NCBI RefSeq assembly: GCF_021404405.1
Contig: NZ_JABFTV010000002.1
Coordinates: 537,256 to 601,255, forward strand
DNA length: 64,000 nucleotides
Direction of reading: 5' to 3'
Source: Billgrantia aerodenitrificans
Lineage (GTDB): Bacteria; Pseudomonadota; Gammaproteobacteria; Pseudomonadales; Halomonadaceae
Part shown: positions 51,431 through 60,030 of the stretch, one piece after another
Layout of the letters: every line of letters begins with the position of its first letter
How positions within the stretch are numbered: position 1 is the first letter of the stretch
Notes under the pieces: generated by a model
What the model saw: the letters and a program-made list of their open reading frames with translations, nothing else
What the model was told of the DNA's origin: nothing
Databases searched by the model: none
Position numbers and translations under genes: made by a program

Positions 51431-52476
51431 GCGAGACGACCAGCAAGCCGCGCATTCGCGTGCCGGCATACACCACAGACGGCGGGGCCAGCCGAATGGA
51501 GGCCTTCAGCTTCGGAGATCCCGAGCCGGTCACCAGCATGCGGGATATCTGGTATGAGGGGGTCTGGCTCACGCAGGATGAGTGGTACGAGCCGCCGATC
51601 CCTCTCTCGATCCTGGCCAAGAGTTACCGGGCCACCGCGCACCATGGCTCGGCGATGCAGGTGAAGAGAAATATCCTGCTCAGAACCTTCGAGCCGCACC
51701 CGCTTTTGAGCAGGCAAGTGTTCAGCGGCCTGGTTTTGGACTACCTGGTATTCGCCAATGGATACCTCGAGGAAGTGAGGGGGCGCCTCGGCCGGCGCCT
51801 GCCGTTTCGCCACCTGCGCGCCAAGTACATGCGCCGTGGCGGCATCGATGCCGATCGCTACTGGTGGGTACCCAACTACCTCGAGCGGGTAGAGCTGCCG
51901 AGGGGCAGGGTGGTCCACCTGCTCGAGCCCGACGTCGACCAGTCGATCTACGGGGTGCCCGACTATATCGGCAGCCTGCAGTCGGCCTGGCTCAACGAAT
52001 CGGCCACGCTGTTTCGCCGGCGCTACTACCTCAACGGCTCTCACGCCGGATTCATTCTGTACGTGAACGACCCCGCCCAGGACCAGAAGGACATCGACGC
52101 GATGCGCCAGGCCCTCAAGGACAGCAAGGGCCCCGGTAACTTCCGCAACCTCTTCCTCTACTCCCCCAAGGGCAAGAAGGACGGAGTACAGGTGATCCCC
52201 GTGTCTGAGGTCGCGGCAAAGGATGACTTCTGGAACATAAAGAACCTCACGCGCGACGACCAGCTAGCCGGCCACAGGATCCCCCCGCAGCTCATGGGCA
52301 TCGTGCCCACCAACTCAGCCGGCTTCGGCGACGTGGAGAAGGCGGCCCGGGTCTTCGTGGCCAACGAGCTCGAACCCCTGCAGGAGAGCCTGAAGGAGAT
52401 CAACGAGATCGTGGGCGAGGAGATCATCAGGTTCCGGCCGTACCGCCTCGAGGAAGACGAGCCAAGCGCCGCCTGA
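51427..52476 (+). CDS. Q: portal protein gpQ
   Basis: A 349-residue portal of the P2 gpQ family (DIWYEGVWLTQDEWYEPPIP, VFSGLVLDYLVFANGYLEEV, DQLAGHRIPPQLMGIVPTNS). The start overlaps the P stop; a longer frame beginning inside P is not used. It is the last gene before attR, followed by a terminator. Confidence 0.95.
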   Translation: MSETTSKPRIRVPAYTTDGGASRMEAFSFGDPEPVTSMRDIWYEGVWLTQDEWYEPPIPLSILAKSYRATAHHGSAMQVKRNILLRTFEPHPLLSRQVFSGLVLDYLVFANGYLEEVRGRLGRRLPFRHLRAKYMRRGGIDADRYWWVPNYLERVELPRGRVVHLLEPDVDQSIYGVPDYIGSLQSAWLNESATLFRRRYYLNGSHAGFILYVNDPAQDQKDIDAMRQALKDSKGPGNFRNLFLYSPKGKKDGVQVIPVSEVAAKDDFWNIKNLTRDDQLAGHRIPPQLMGIVPTNSAGFGDVEKAARVFVANELEPLQESLKEINEIVGEEIIRFRPYRLEEDEPSAA

Positions 52477-52496
52477 CACAACCGGATGCTCCGCTT

Positions 52497-52519
52497 GCCG
52501 CCCGCTGGGCGGCTTTTTT
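52497..52519 (+). terminator. terminator after the P-Q operon
   Basis: Perfect 7-bp stem GCCGCCC/GGGCGGC with a GCT loop followed by six T residues, 20 bases after the portal stop codon. Confidence 0.88.
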
Positions 52520-52587
52520 GTGCCTGCTCGTCAGCAAGCGCCACCTCATTCCTCGACCACCATGCCCCCAGGTCCATCACCTGCGCC

Positions 52588-52616
52588 GCGCCGCCTCCCC
52601 CCCGCCTGCGGGCTTT
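52588..52616. other. GC-rich tract, possible cos region
   Basis: A run of C-rich sequence whose minus strand contains AGGCGGGGGGGAGGCGG. In P2 the cohesive end site follows Q and contains GGCGAGGCGGGG, so position and composition are compatible, but the match is weak and I cannot place the cut. The same bases also form a small hairpin with a T-rich tail. Confidence 0.3.
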
Positions 52617-52786
52617 CTTCATGGCTTTTTTTTCGTGCGTGCAGCCCAAGGCTGCCAGCGCCACAGAATAGCGAGGTGAAGGGATTCTAAGCGTTTGTGT
52701 TTCCTTGCGTTTTTGTGCGAACCGAAGGCCAGGGCGAGACAGCCGGCGAGCGAGAGCGATTCTCAGAAGGTGGGGGGTGCTCGGAA

Positions 52787-53065
52787 AAAGGTAACGTAGG
52801 TAATTCGGCCATTTTTTGATTGCAAGCGACTGAATATAAAGGAATCAGGCGTTACCTTTAAAAGGTAACAAAAGGTACTGCAAAAGGTAACGCCGCCATA
52901 AGTGGCTGTTTATAAAGGATTCTAGAAAATGAAGAAATCACCCTTCAAAAAGGTAACGCATTACCTTTCCATCACCTTTTTGTTACCTTTTGGACACTCG
53001 TTTGAAATTCTTCAATTTCATCGGCTTGCGCCATTTTTCGGCTTGCCGTTACCTTTGTTACCTTT
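52787..53065. repeat. phased AAAGGTAAC repeat array (iteron-like)
   Basis: Eight exact copies of AAAGGTAAC on either strand: starts at 52787, 52851(-), 52861, 52883, 52949, 52982(-), 53048(-) and 53057(-). Three near copies occur at 52871, 52960(-) and 52971(-). The pair 52851/52861 makes a perfect 19-bp palindrome. From 52861, starts at +22, +88, +99, +110, +121 and +187 are exact multiples of 11. The array is AT-rich, non-coding and lies between Q and attR. Candidate roles are a replication origin for the primase-helicase, or a packaging or recombination enhancer site. Confidence 0.75.
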
Positions 53066-53147
53066 TTCCCAGCCCCCCAGGAATTCTAGGATTCCCTCGC
53101 GCACGTCATGCCCGCACGCGCGTCGCGCGCATATTCTCTCTCGTGCT

Positions 53148-53182
53148 GGGGACTTGACGGGGACTGGAAATCAGCGGGGACT
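53148..53182 (+). repeat. candidate integrase arm-type sites, right arm
   Basis: Three exact GGGGACT direct repeats at 53148, 53159 and 53176, 41 to 75 bases from the attR core. Matching copies lie in the left arm at 19247 and 19259. In the circular phage these would flank the attP core on both sides. Confidence 0.5.
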
Positions 53183-53223
53183 GCGAAAGCGAGACAGTAA
53201 AAACAACTACTTAGAACAACAAA

Positions 53224-53308
<85 letters not shown>

Positions 53309-53352
53309 ACGGTTGGGCAGGCGTCCACATTGTACGGACCCCGTGATGCAAG

Positions 53353-54054
53353 TCAATTGCCATGAGGCAGCTCGAGGTGCGCGATGGCGGCTTCGGGGCG
53401 CCTGGCCGGGGCCACACGGCTCAGTCGCGGTATCACGCCCAGGCAGGGAGCGTCGAGGGTGCGTTGCAGGGTCGCCAGGTTGTCGGCATAGAGCGATTCG
53501 TCGCGGGCGAAATCAGCATCCAGCAGGTTGCCCACCCAGCCGGCCAGACGAGCGCCGTCGGCACGTATCGCCTCCGCCGTCAGGCGGGCATGGTTGAGGC
53601 AGCCGAGCTTGAGGCCGATCACCAAGATGACCGGCAGATCGAGGCGCGTCGCCAACCCGGCCAGGTCTTCGCTGTCGTTGAGCGGCACCCGCCAGCCGCC
53701 GGCGCCCTCCACCAGGGTGAAATCGCGTGGGGCCTGCAGCCGGGCGGCAATCTGTTCGCTCAACCCGGCGAGATCGAGCTGGACGCCGGCGCGCTGGGCA
53801 GCCAGGTGCGGGGCGATGGCGGGCTCGAAGGCGAAGGGGTTGACCGTGTCGTAGCTCACTGCCGGCACACTGCGGGCCAGCAGGGCGAGGGCATCGTCGT
53901 TGCGCAGGCCATCGGGAGTGTTGGCACAGCCCGAGGCGACGGGCTTGAGTCCCAGCGTGGTGAGTCCCCTGGCGCGTGCCAGGGCCAGCAGGCTGGCGGC
54001 GACGAGGGTCTTGCCGGCATCGGTATCGGTGCCGGTCACGAAGTAGACGGACAT
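53353..54054 (-). CDS. bioD: dethiobiotin synthetase BioD
   Basis: ATP-dependent carboxylase forming dethiobiotin from DAPA. The 233-residue product begins MSVYFVTGTDTDAGKTLVAA with the P-loop, and has LKPVASGC and LVEGAGGWRVPLND. ATG 54054 lies inside the end of bioC (19-base overlap); a much longer frame upstream is rejected. It is the last gene of the right-hand bio operon and ends 45 bases before tRNA-Leu. Confidence 0.94.
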   Translation of the reverse strand: MSVYFVTGTDTDAGKTLVAASLLALARARGLTTLGLKPVASGCANTPDGLRNDDALALLARSVPAVSYDTVNPFAFEPAIAPHLAAQRAGVQLDLAGLSEQIAARLQAPRDFTLVEGAGGWRVPLNDSEDLAGLATRLDLPVILVIGLKLGCLNHARLTAEAIRADGARLAGWVGNLLDADFARDESLYADNLATLQRTLDAPCLGVIPRLSRVAPARRPEAAIAHLELPHGN

Positions 54055-54866
54055 GAAGCCGGCTCCTTGTCGAGAACGAGGGTAAGACGCTGATAGCTCA
54101 GCGGCAGACCCGCGGGCTCGCGCAGCGACTCGTAGCGCCGCTCGGCACGGCGTAGATCGTGGCGGGTGCGGCGCGCGGCAGAGCGTGTGGCCTGGGCGCC
54201 GACCCCTCTGATGGAGGCCATGACGGCCGTCAGGTCGGGGTAGAAGAAGCGCTCGGCAGTCTCGCTGCAGCGAACCCGGGTAAAACCCGCCAGTCGCGCG
54301 CTGGCCAGATGCTCCAGCCGCGAACGGAAGGATAGCAGGGTGTCCGGAGTGGACCAGACATGCGCCGCCTCGCGCAGCGTACCGGGCCCCAAGGTATTGA
54401 TCACGGCCCGTCCGCCGGGGCGCAGCACGCGAAACAGCTCGGCCATCAACGCATCGAGATCGGTACACCACTGGATCGCCAGGTTGGAGAACACCAGATC
54501 CACCTGGCGGGCGGCCAGGGGCAGCTCGGCGGCATCGGCACAGAGCCAGGCGATGCCTTCACCCTCGGTCTCGCGGGCCACCTGCAGCATGCCCGGGGCA
54601 AGATCGAGCCCGAGCACCTGGCAGTGCGGGCCGAAATGCGCCGCCAGGCGCCGGCTCCAGTGCCCAGGACCGCAGCCCAGGTCTAGCACGACCTCGGCCT
54701 GGGCCGGCAGATGCTCCCACAGCGCCGCTCCCATCTGCTGCTGGGCCTGTGCCAACTGCGTATAGCGGCCTGAGGCCCGGGAAAAGGCCTGGGCAACCTG
54801 CCGGCGCCAGTCGCTTGGATCGTCCGGCAGTGGCCGGACATCGGCGTGACCAAGACTCCCGCTCAT
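54036..54866 (-). CDS. bioC: malonyl-ACP O-methyltransferase BioC
   Basis: SAM-dependent methyltransferase that disguises malonyl-ACP so that fatty acid synthesis can elongate it to the pimeloyl chain. The 276-residue product has RQVAQAFSRASGRYTQLAQA, the SAM loop VVLDLGCGPGHWSRRLAAHF and FSNLAIQWCTDLDALMAELF, typical of BioC. The start overlaps bioH by ATGA; the longer frame is a shadow. Confidence 0.93.
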   Translation of the reverse strand: MSGSLGHADVRPLPDDPSDWRRQVAQAFSRASGRYTQLAQAQQQMGAALWEHLPAQAEVVLDLGCGPGHWSRRLAAHFGPHCQVLGLDLAPGMLQVARETEGEGIAWLCADAAELPLAARQVDLVFSNLAIQWCTDLDALMAELFRVLRPGGRAVINTLGPGTLREAAHVWSTPDTLLSFRSRLEHLASARLAGFTRVRCSETAERFFYPDLTAVMASIRGVGAQATRSAARRTRHDLRRAERRYESLREPAGLPLSYQRLTLVLDKEPASCPSTS

Positions 54867-55594
54867 ATTGCCGCCTCGTGCTTGTCGTCGGCTGCCACTT
54901 CTTTCCTCAGTTGCGTCAGATAGGCGGCGAGCGCCGTCGGACATGACAGCATGGGGCAGTGGCCGGTATCGGCCAGTACCAGATCGGCCGAGTGGCGCGC
55001 CTCCTCGCCCAGCAAGCCGTCGTGTGCTCCCGCCACTCGCCGAATCGGGCAGGGGGGCGTGGCGAACTGGAGTGTGAGATCGATGCCGGCCAACTGCTCG
55101 AGTCCGGCTTCGAGGGTGTGCAGTGAGGCGCTGGGTCGGGGCCCGATCAGGTCCAGCAACCGCCGATGCGCCGTGCGCGGAGTGGGCTCGCCCTGCAGCT
55201 GCCAACGCAGAAAATGCTGCCAGGTAGCCTGGGGCTGGCGCTCGAAGGCGCGGCGGAAGGTGTCGAGTTCCGTGGCCGAGACGCCGCCCGCCTGACAGAA
55301 GCGCGCCGCGGTGCCGATCAATACCAGCGCCCGAGGCGGCGGCAGATGGGCCAGCAGCGCGCCGGCGAGCAGGCCGCCGAGCGACCAGCCTACCCAGATG
55401 GCATCGGCTGGCAGCGCATCGCGCATCAGCGACGCAAGTTCGGGCAGTGAAGCAGGATGGCTCTCTGCGCGACGTTCGCCGTAACCGGGCCAGTCGGGAG
55501 CGTGCACCTCCATGCCGGCCGGCCAGTAGGGGGCGAGGGGCTGCCAGATGCGCGCATCGATGCCCCAGCCCGAGAGCAGCACCATGGCCGTCAT
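54863..55594 (-). CDS. bioH: pimeloyl-ACP methyl ester esterase BioH
   Basis: Alpha/beta hydrolase that removes the methyl group at the end of pimeloyl-ACP synthesis. The 243-residue product has VLLSGWGIDARIWQPLAPYW, the nucleophile elbow WVGWSLGGLLAGALL, an Asp in RRVAGAHDGLLGEE and His in LADTGHCPMLSCPTA. It lies between bioC and bioF with ATGA overlaps on both sides. Confidence 0.93.
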   Translation of the reverse strand: MTAMVLLSGWGIDARIWQPLAPYWPAGMEVHAPDWPGYGERRAESHPASLPELASLMRDALPADAIWVGWSLGGLLAGALLAHLPPPRALVLIGTAARFCQAGGVSATELDTFRRAFERQPQATWQHFLRWQLQGEPTPRTAHRRLLDLIGPRPSASLHTLEAGLEQLAGIDLTLQFATPPCPIRRVAGAHDGLLGEEARHSADLVLADTGHCPMLSCPTALAAYLTQLRKEVAADDKHEAAI

Positions 55595-56745
55595 GCCGCG
55601 TCCTCCTCGTACAGGCGGGCCAACGCTTCGAGCAGCCGGTCCAGGCTTTCCCGCGGGTGGCTGGCGCGCAGGGTGATACGCAGCCGGGCTTCTCCGTTGG
55701 GTACGGTGGGCGGCCGAATGGCGCCGACCAGCAGGCCTGCCTCGCGCAGGCGCGCCGCCCAGTGCATGACCTGCCGACCCTCGCCCAGAACCAGGGGTTG
55801 AATGGGAGTGAAGGAGTCGCCCAGGGGCAAGCCAAGCAGCGCCGCTTCGTGGCGGAAGTAGTGGATGTTGTCGCGCAGTTGCTGACGTCGCTCCGGCTCG
55901 GCGGCCAGGACGTCGAGTGCCGCCAGGCTAGCGGCGGCCACGCCGGGCGGCTGGGCGGTGGTGTAGACGTAGGCGCGGGCGAACTGGATGAGGTGCTCGA
56001 TCAGCGCTTCGCTGCCGGCAACGAAGGCACCGCCGGTGCCCAGCGCCTTGCCCAGCGTGCCGACCAGGACCGGAACGTGCTCGATCCCGTGGGCGTGTCC
56101 CACACAGCCGTCGCCGTGAGCGCCGAGAATACCGATGCCATGGGCATCGTCGATCATCAGCCAGGCGCCGTGGCGGGCGCTGACCGTGGCCAGGCCGCCG
56201 ATGTCTGCCACGTCGCCGTCCATGCTGAACACGCCGTCGCTGGCTACCAGCTTGGCGGCCTCGGCCGGCGCACGGCTGAGCAGGCGTTCGAGATCATCGA
56301 GGTCGCGATGATGAAAGCGCCGCGAGCGCGCCCCGGTGAGGGCGGCGCCGTCCAGCAGGGAGGCGTGGTTGAGACGATCCTGGAACAGCAGGGTGTCGCT
56401 GTCGCAAAGGGCCTGTAGGGTGCCCAGGTTGGCCATGTAGCCGGTGGAGAACAGCAGTGCCCGGGGCCGCCCGACGAGTGCCGCCAGGCGCCGTTCGAGC
56501 GCTTCATGGACCTCCAGATGGCCGCTGACCAGGTGCGAGGCACCGGCGCCGGCGCCGAACCTGCGCACTGCCGTCGCCTGGGCCTCGGCGAGGCGCGGAT
56601 CGTCCTTTAGGCCGAGGTAATCGTTGCCGGCAAAATCGAGCAGCTCTGGCTGGAGCGTGTTGCGCTCACGCCAGAGTCCCTGGGTGCGGCGCCAGGCCGC
56701 GGCCGCTTCGAGTCGCTCGGTCCAGACGGCGGAACCCGACGGCAT
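55591..56745 (-). CDS. bioF: 8-amino-7-oxononanoate synthase BioF
   Basis: PLP enzyme condensing pimeloyl-ACP with L-alanine to KAPA. The 384-residue product has LDFAGNDYLGLKDDPRLAEA, SDGVFSMDGDVADI, MIDDAHGIGILGAHGDG and the lysine segment VGTLGKALGTGGAFVAG. It starts four bases after bioB. Confidence 0.95.
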   Translation of the reverse strand: MPSGSAVWTERLEAAAAWRRTQGLWRERNTLQPELLDFAGNDYLGLKDDPRLAEAQATAVRRFGAGAGASHLVSGHLEVHEALERRLAALVGRPRALLFSTGYMANLGTLQALCDSDTLLFQDRLNHASLLDGAALTGARSRRFHHRDLDDLERLLSRAPAEAAKLVASDGVFSMDGDVADIGGLATVSARHGAWLMIDDAHGIGILGAHGDGCVGHAHGIEHVPVLVGTLGKALGTGGAFVAGSEALIEHLIQFARAYVYTTAQPPGVAAASLAALDVLAAEPERRQQLRDNIHYFRHEAALLGLPLGDSFTPIQPLVLGEGRQVMHWAARLREAGLLVGAIRPPTVPNGEARLRITLRASHPRESLDRLLEALARLYEEDAA

Positions 56746-56749
56746 GACC

Positions 56750-57859
56750 TCAGACCTGCGTGGCGTCGTAGGCCAGTGCGGCGCTGGCCGCCTGGGTCGT
56801 CTGACGGGCCAGGGCGCCTTCCAGCGAGGCTTGCTGGCGAGCGTCGTCCTGGCAGGTTTCGCGCCGCTCGGGATGCAGGCCGAGCTTGGCGAACAGGGCG
56901 CGGTCGCGCTCCACCTGGGGGTTGCCGGTGGTCAGCAGCCTGTCGCCGTAGAAGATGGAGTTGGCGCCGGCAAGGAAGGCCAGCGCCTGGGTCGACTCGT
57001 CCATCTGCTCACGACCGGCCGACAGGCGCACGTGGCTGGCCGGCATCAGGATACGAGCCACGGCAATCGCACGTATGAACTCGATGGGGTCGAGATCCTC
57101 CACCTGCTCCAGCGGTGTACCCGGCACCTTGACCAGCATGTTGATCGGTACCGACTCGGGATGCGGCTCGAGCCGGGCCAGCTGCTGCAGCAGCGCGGCG
57201 CGGTCGCGAGGCGCCTCGCCCATGCCGAGAATGCCGCCGGAGCACACCTTCATGCCCGCATCGCGTACGTTGGACAGGGTTTCCAGGCGGTCGGTGTAGG
57301 TGCGGGTGGTGATGATCTCGCCGTAGAACTCCGGCGAGGTATCCAGATTGTGGTTGTAGTAGTCGAGACCGGCCTCGGCCAGGCGGCGGGCCTGATCTCC
57401 ATCCACCATGCCCAGGGTCATGCAGGTCTCGAGCCCCAGCGCCTTGACCCGGCTGACCATCTCCAGCACCACGGCAAGATCCTTTTCGCGCGGGCTGCGC
57501 CAGGCCGCGCCCATGCAGAAGCGGCTGGCGCCGGCCTCCTGGGCGGCCTTGGCCTGGGCCACCACCTTCTCGATCTCCAGCAGCTTCTCCTTGTCCAGCC
57601 CGGTGGTGTAGTGGCCCGACTGGGGACAGTACTTGCAGTCTTCCGGACAGGCGCCGGTCTTGATCGATAGCAGGGTGGAGACCTGCACGGCGTTGGGGTC
57701 GAAGTGGGCGCGATGCACCTGCTGGGCGCGGAACAGCAGATCGTTGAAGGGCAGGGCGAAGAGCGCCTCGATCTCGGCCAGCGACCAGTCGTGGCGGGGC
57801 TTGGCATGGGCTTGGAAGTCGGAATGGCCGCCGAGGCTAGTGGGCAGGGCATCGGTCAT
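56750..57859 (-). CDS. bioB: biotin synthase BioB
   Basis: Radical SAM enzyme that inserts sulfur into dethiobiotin. The 369-residue product has the CX3CX2C cluster motif ([16 protein letters not shown]), [14 protein letters not shown] and [14 protein letters not shown]. It is the first gene of the operon; a BirA-type operator lies about 70 bases upstream of the ATG. Confidence 0.96.
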   Translation of the reverse strand: MTDALPTSLGGHSDFQAHAKPRHDWSLAEIEALFALPFNDLLFRAQQVHRAHFDPNAVQVSTLLSIKTGACPEDCKYCPQSGHYTTGLDKEKLLEIEKVVAQAKAAQEAGASRFCMGAAWRSPREKDLAVVLEMVSRVKALGLETCMTLGMVDGDQARRLAEAGLDYYNHNLDTSPEFYGEIITTRTYTDRLETLSNVRDAGMKVCSGGILGMGEAPRDRAALLQQLARLEPHPESVPINMLVKVPGTPLEQVEDLDPIEFIRAIAVARILMPASHVRLSAGREQMDESTQALAFLAGANSIFYGDRLLTTGNPQVERDRALFAKLGLHPERRETCQDDARQQASLEGALARQTTQAASAALAYDATQV

Positions 57860-57928
57860 GGTGGACTCGCCTTGGTCAACTTTGAAAAGTCATGATGTTG
57901 ACCATGCAGCGTACGTGAAACTGAGAGG

Positions 57929-57960
57929 CTGTCAACCCACGCTTATGGTAGGGTTGACTA
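57929..57960 (-). promoter_or_regulatory. BirA-type biotin operator with overlapping promoter
   Basis: CTGTCAACC, a 14-base spacer and GGTTGACTA form an inverted repeat matching the proteobacterial BirA box (TTGTNAACC-N14/15-GGTTNACAA) at most positions. On the minus strand the inner left arm supplies a perfect -35 TTGACA with a TACGCT about 16 bases on. A second inverted repeat, GGTCAAC-N16-GTTGACC (57874-57903), lies between it and bioB. Biotinyl-AMP-loaded BirA bound here would block the promoter. Confidence 0.72.
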
Positions 57961-58047
57961 GCGTCTCGCTGCGTACCGCTTGGCCTGCTTCTGCATCGTA
58001 AAGTGATAAGCTCGGTGCTTGTCAGCCATGGCACAAGGACCCAGGCC

Positions 58048-58893
58048 GTGCAGGAAAACATTGAGCCCCAATGCGCACCGGAAGCGTCGCTAGAAGCAGC
58101 AGTTGGAGACCAGGTCGCAGGCCAAATTTCAGGTAAGGCGGCGAGTGAAGAGACAGTGGCCGGTCGCAAGACGACGGTCGGTTGGCTGCGTTCGCTCTGG
58201 CACGGCCTCGACCTTGGCCTGCGTCGTGCACTGCCTGGGCGCTGCGGCTTCTGCCTGGCCCCTGCCGAGCGGGACCGCCCCTGGTGCCAGGCCTGCTTCG
58301 AGGCGCTACCGTGGAACCTGCCGGCCTGTCCCAGCTGCGCCGAACCGCAGCCGCCAGGGTCGCTGGCGGGCAAGCGCTGCAGTCACTGCCTGAGCCGACC
58401 GCCGGCCTTCGTCCGTTCGCACGTGCCGTTGCGCTATCAGGACGAAGTGGCCCAGTTGATGCAGCGCTTCAAGTTTCATGCCTCTCCGCGGGCCGGCACC
58501 GTCCTGCTCGAACTCTTCGAACTAGGTCAGGGGCAGCAGAAGCTGGCCTGGCCCGAGGCGCTGATTCCGGTGCCGTTGCACCCCAAGCGCGCCCGGGAGC
58601 GCGGCTTCGATCAGGCCGACTGGCTGGCCAGGCGCCTGGCGGCGCGCCACGGTCTGCGGCTCTACAGGGCGCAGCGGCGCCATCACACCCCCTCGCAGCG
58701 TGGCCTGGACCGCACCGAGCGCTTCGGCAATCTGCGCGATGCGTTCGTGATTACCGAAGCACTCCCCGAGCGCGTGGCGCTGCTCGACGACGTCATGACC
58801 ACCGGCGCTACTCTGGATGCACTGGCCCGGGCCTGCCTGGCCGCCGGCGCCCGCGAGGTGGAGGCCTGGGCGTTGGCGCGCACTCCGTTATAA
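58048..58893 (+). CDS. comF: ComF-family phosphoribosyltransferase-like protein
   Basis: A 281-residue ComF/GntX-like protein. An N-terminal zinc region holds four Cys pairs (CGFC, CQAC, CPSC, CSHC), and the C-terminal type I PRTase-like domain has the loop VALLDDVMTTGATLDALARA. ComF is needed for DNA uptake in naturally competent species; GntX for gluconate use. GTG 58048 with AAGGA eight bases upstream is chosen; an earlier GTG (58003) is possible. The first 60 residues are poorly conserved. Divergent from bioB. Confidence 0.88.
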   Translation: MQENIEPQCAPEASLEAAVGDQVAGQISGKAASEETVAGRKTTVGWLRSLWHGLDLGLRRALPGRCGFCLAPAERDRPWCQACFEALPWNLPACPSCAEPQPPGSLAGKRCSHCLSRPPAFVRSHVPLRYQDEVAQLMQRFKFHASPRAGTVLLELFELGQGQQKLAWPEALIPVPLHPKRARERGFDQADWLARRLAARHGLRLYRAQRRHHTPSQRGLDRTERFGNLRDAFVITEALPERVALLDDVMTTGATLDALARACLAAGAREVEAWALARTPL

Positions 58894-58962
58894 GCGGCAG
58901 GCCGGCTCACAGGGTCGGCTCCGGCTGATAAGATAGGGGGTTCTTTTCAACCGGTGACGATC

Positions 58963-59949
58963 ATGCAGAGCACGCCGCATCCTTTTGCCAGCCTTTCTCC
59001 CGCCCGCGTCGTGGCCGCCGTCGAGTCGCTCGGCTTCTGGCTGCCCGGCGAGCCCTTCACGCTGAACAGCTATGAGAACCGGGTGTATCTGCTGCATGAC
59101 GACGAGGGGCGGCGCTGGGTGGCCAAGTTCTATCGCCCCGAGCGTTGGCAGGACGCCCAGATCCAGGAAGAGCACGACTTCCTGGATGAGCTGGTAGCAG
59201 AGGGAGTGACCGTGGCGGCGCCCTGGCGCAACGCGGCGGGGCAGAGCCTGCATCATGCCGAGGGCTTTCGGCTGGCGCTGTTCCCGCAGCTGTCGGGGCA
59301 GGCGCCGGAGCTGGAGAATCCCACCCATCTGTTTGCGCTGGGCGAGCTGATCGGCGCCGTGCACGCCATTGGCGAGCGCTCTACCTTTCGCCATCGCGTG
59401 AGTCTCGATCTGGATGGCATGGTGCGCGAGGCCCAGCAGCGGGTACTCGGCGCCCCTTGGCTCGACCGTCGCCAGCGCCAGGCTTACGAGCGGATCAGTA
59501 ACGCGTTATACGCCGAGCTGCAGGCCTACGCCTGGACGCCGGAGATGGCGATACGGGTACAGGGCGACTGCCATATCGGCAACATGCTGGGTCGTGACGA
59601 TCACTTCGCACTGGTGGACTTCGACGACTGCCTGATGGCCCCGGCCATTCAGGATCTCTGGATGCTGTTCACCGCCGAGCACGAGGTGGAGTGGCAGATG
59701 CAGCTCTCAGAGGTGCTGGAGGGCTACGAGCAGCAGCGCGAGTTCGACCGCAGTGAATTGAAGCTGATCGAGCCGCTGCGAACCTTGCGCCTGATGCGTC
59801 ACAGTGCCTGGCTGGTCGCCCGCTGGGACGATCCGGCCTTCCCGCCGGCGTTCCCGTGGGTACCCGATGCCGGCTACTGGGATGCGCACATTCGTCAGTT
59901 GGAGCAGCAGCGGCTGGTGTTGGCGCAGGCGCCGCGCTGGCTGACCTGA
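58963..59949 (+). CDS. srkA: stress response kinase A (YihE/RdoA family)
   Basis: A 328-residue Ser/Thr protein kinase of the SrkA family. It has LNSYENRVYLLHDDEGRRWV, the lysine in VAKFYRP, IRVQGDCHIGNMLGRDD as catalytic loop and ALVDFDDCLMAPAIQDLWML as metal-binding segment. In E. coli it protects against stress-induced death by limiting MazEF effects. ATG 58963 is favoured; GTG 58954 is also possible. Confidence 0.92.
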   Translation: MQSTPHPFASLSPARVVAAVESLGFWLPGEPFTLNSYENRVYLLHDDEGRRWVAKFYRPERWQDAQIQEEHDFLDELVAEGVTVAAPWRNAAGQSLHHAEGFRLALFPQLSGQAPELENPTHLFALGELIGAVHAIGERSTFRHRVSLDLDGMVREAQQRVLGAPWLDRRQRQAYERISNALYAELQAYAWTPEMAIRVQGDCHIGNMLGRDDHFALVDFDDCLMAPAIQDLWMLFTAEHEVEWQMQLSEVLEGYEQQREFDRSELKLIEPLRTLRLMRHSAWLVARWDDPAFPPAFPWVPDAGYWDAHIRQLEQQRLVLAQAPRWLT

Positions 59950-59997
59950 CGATTGGCTTGAAAGTGGGGGCTGGGTACTGGCGCTGCGAGGGGAAGC

Positions 59998-60024
59998 CCG
60001 GCGCACTCGACTGGAGTGCGCCGG
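59998..60024. terminator. bidirectional hairpin between srkA and the convergent gene
   Basis: Perfect 11-bp stem CCGGCGCACTC/GAGTGCGCCGG with a 5-base loop between the convergent ends of srkA (59949) and the exported-protein gene (60031). There is no T-tract on either side, so efficiency as an intrinsic terminator is uncertain. Confidence 0.55.
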
Positions 60025-60030
60025 CAGGAA

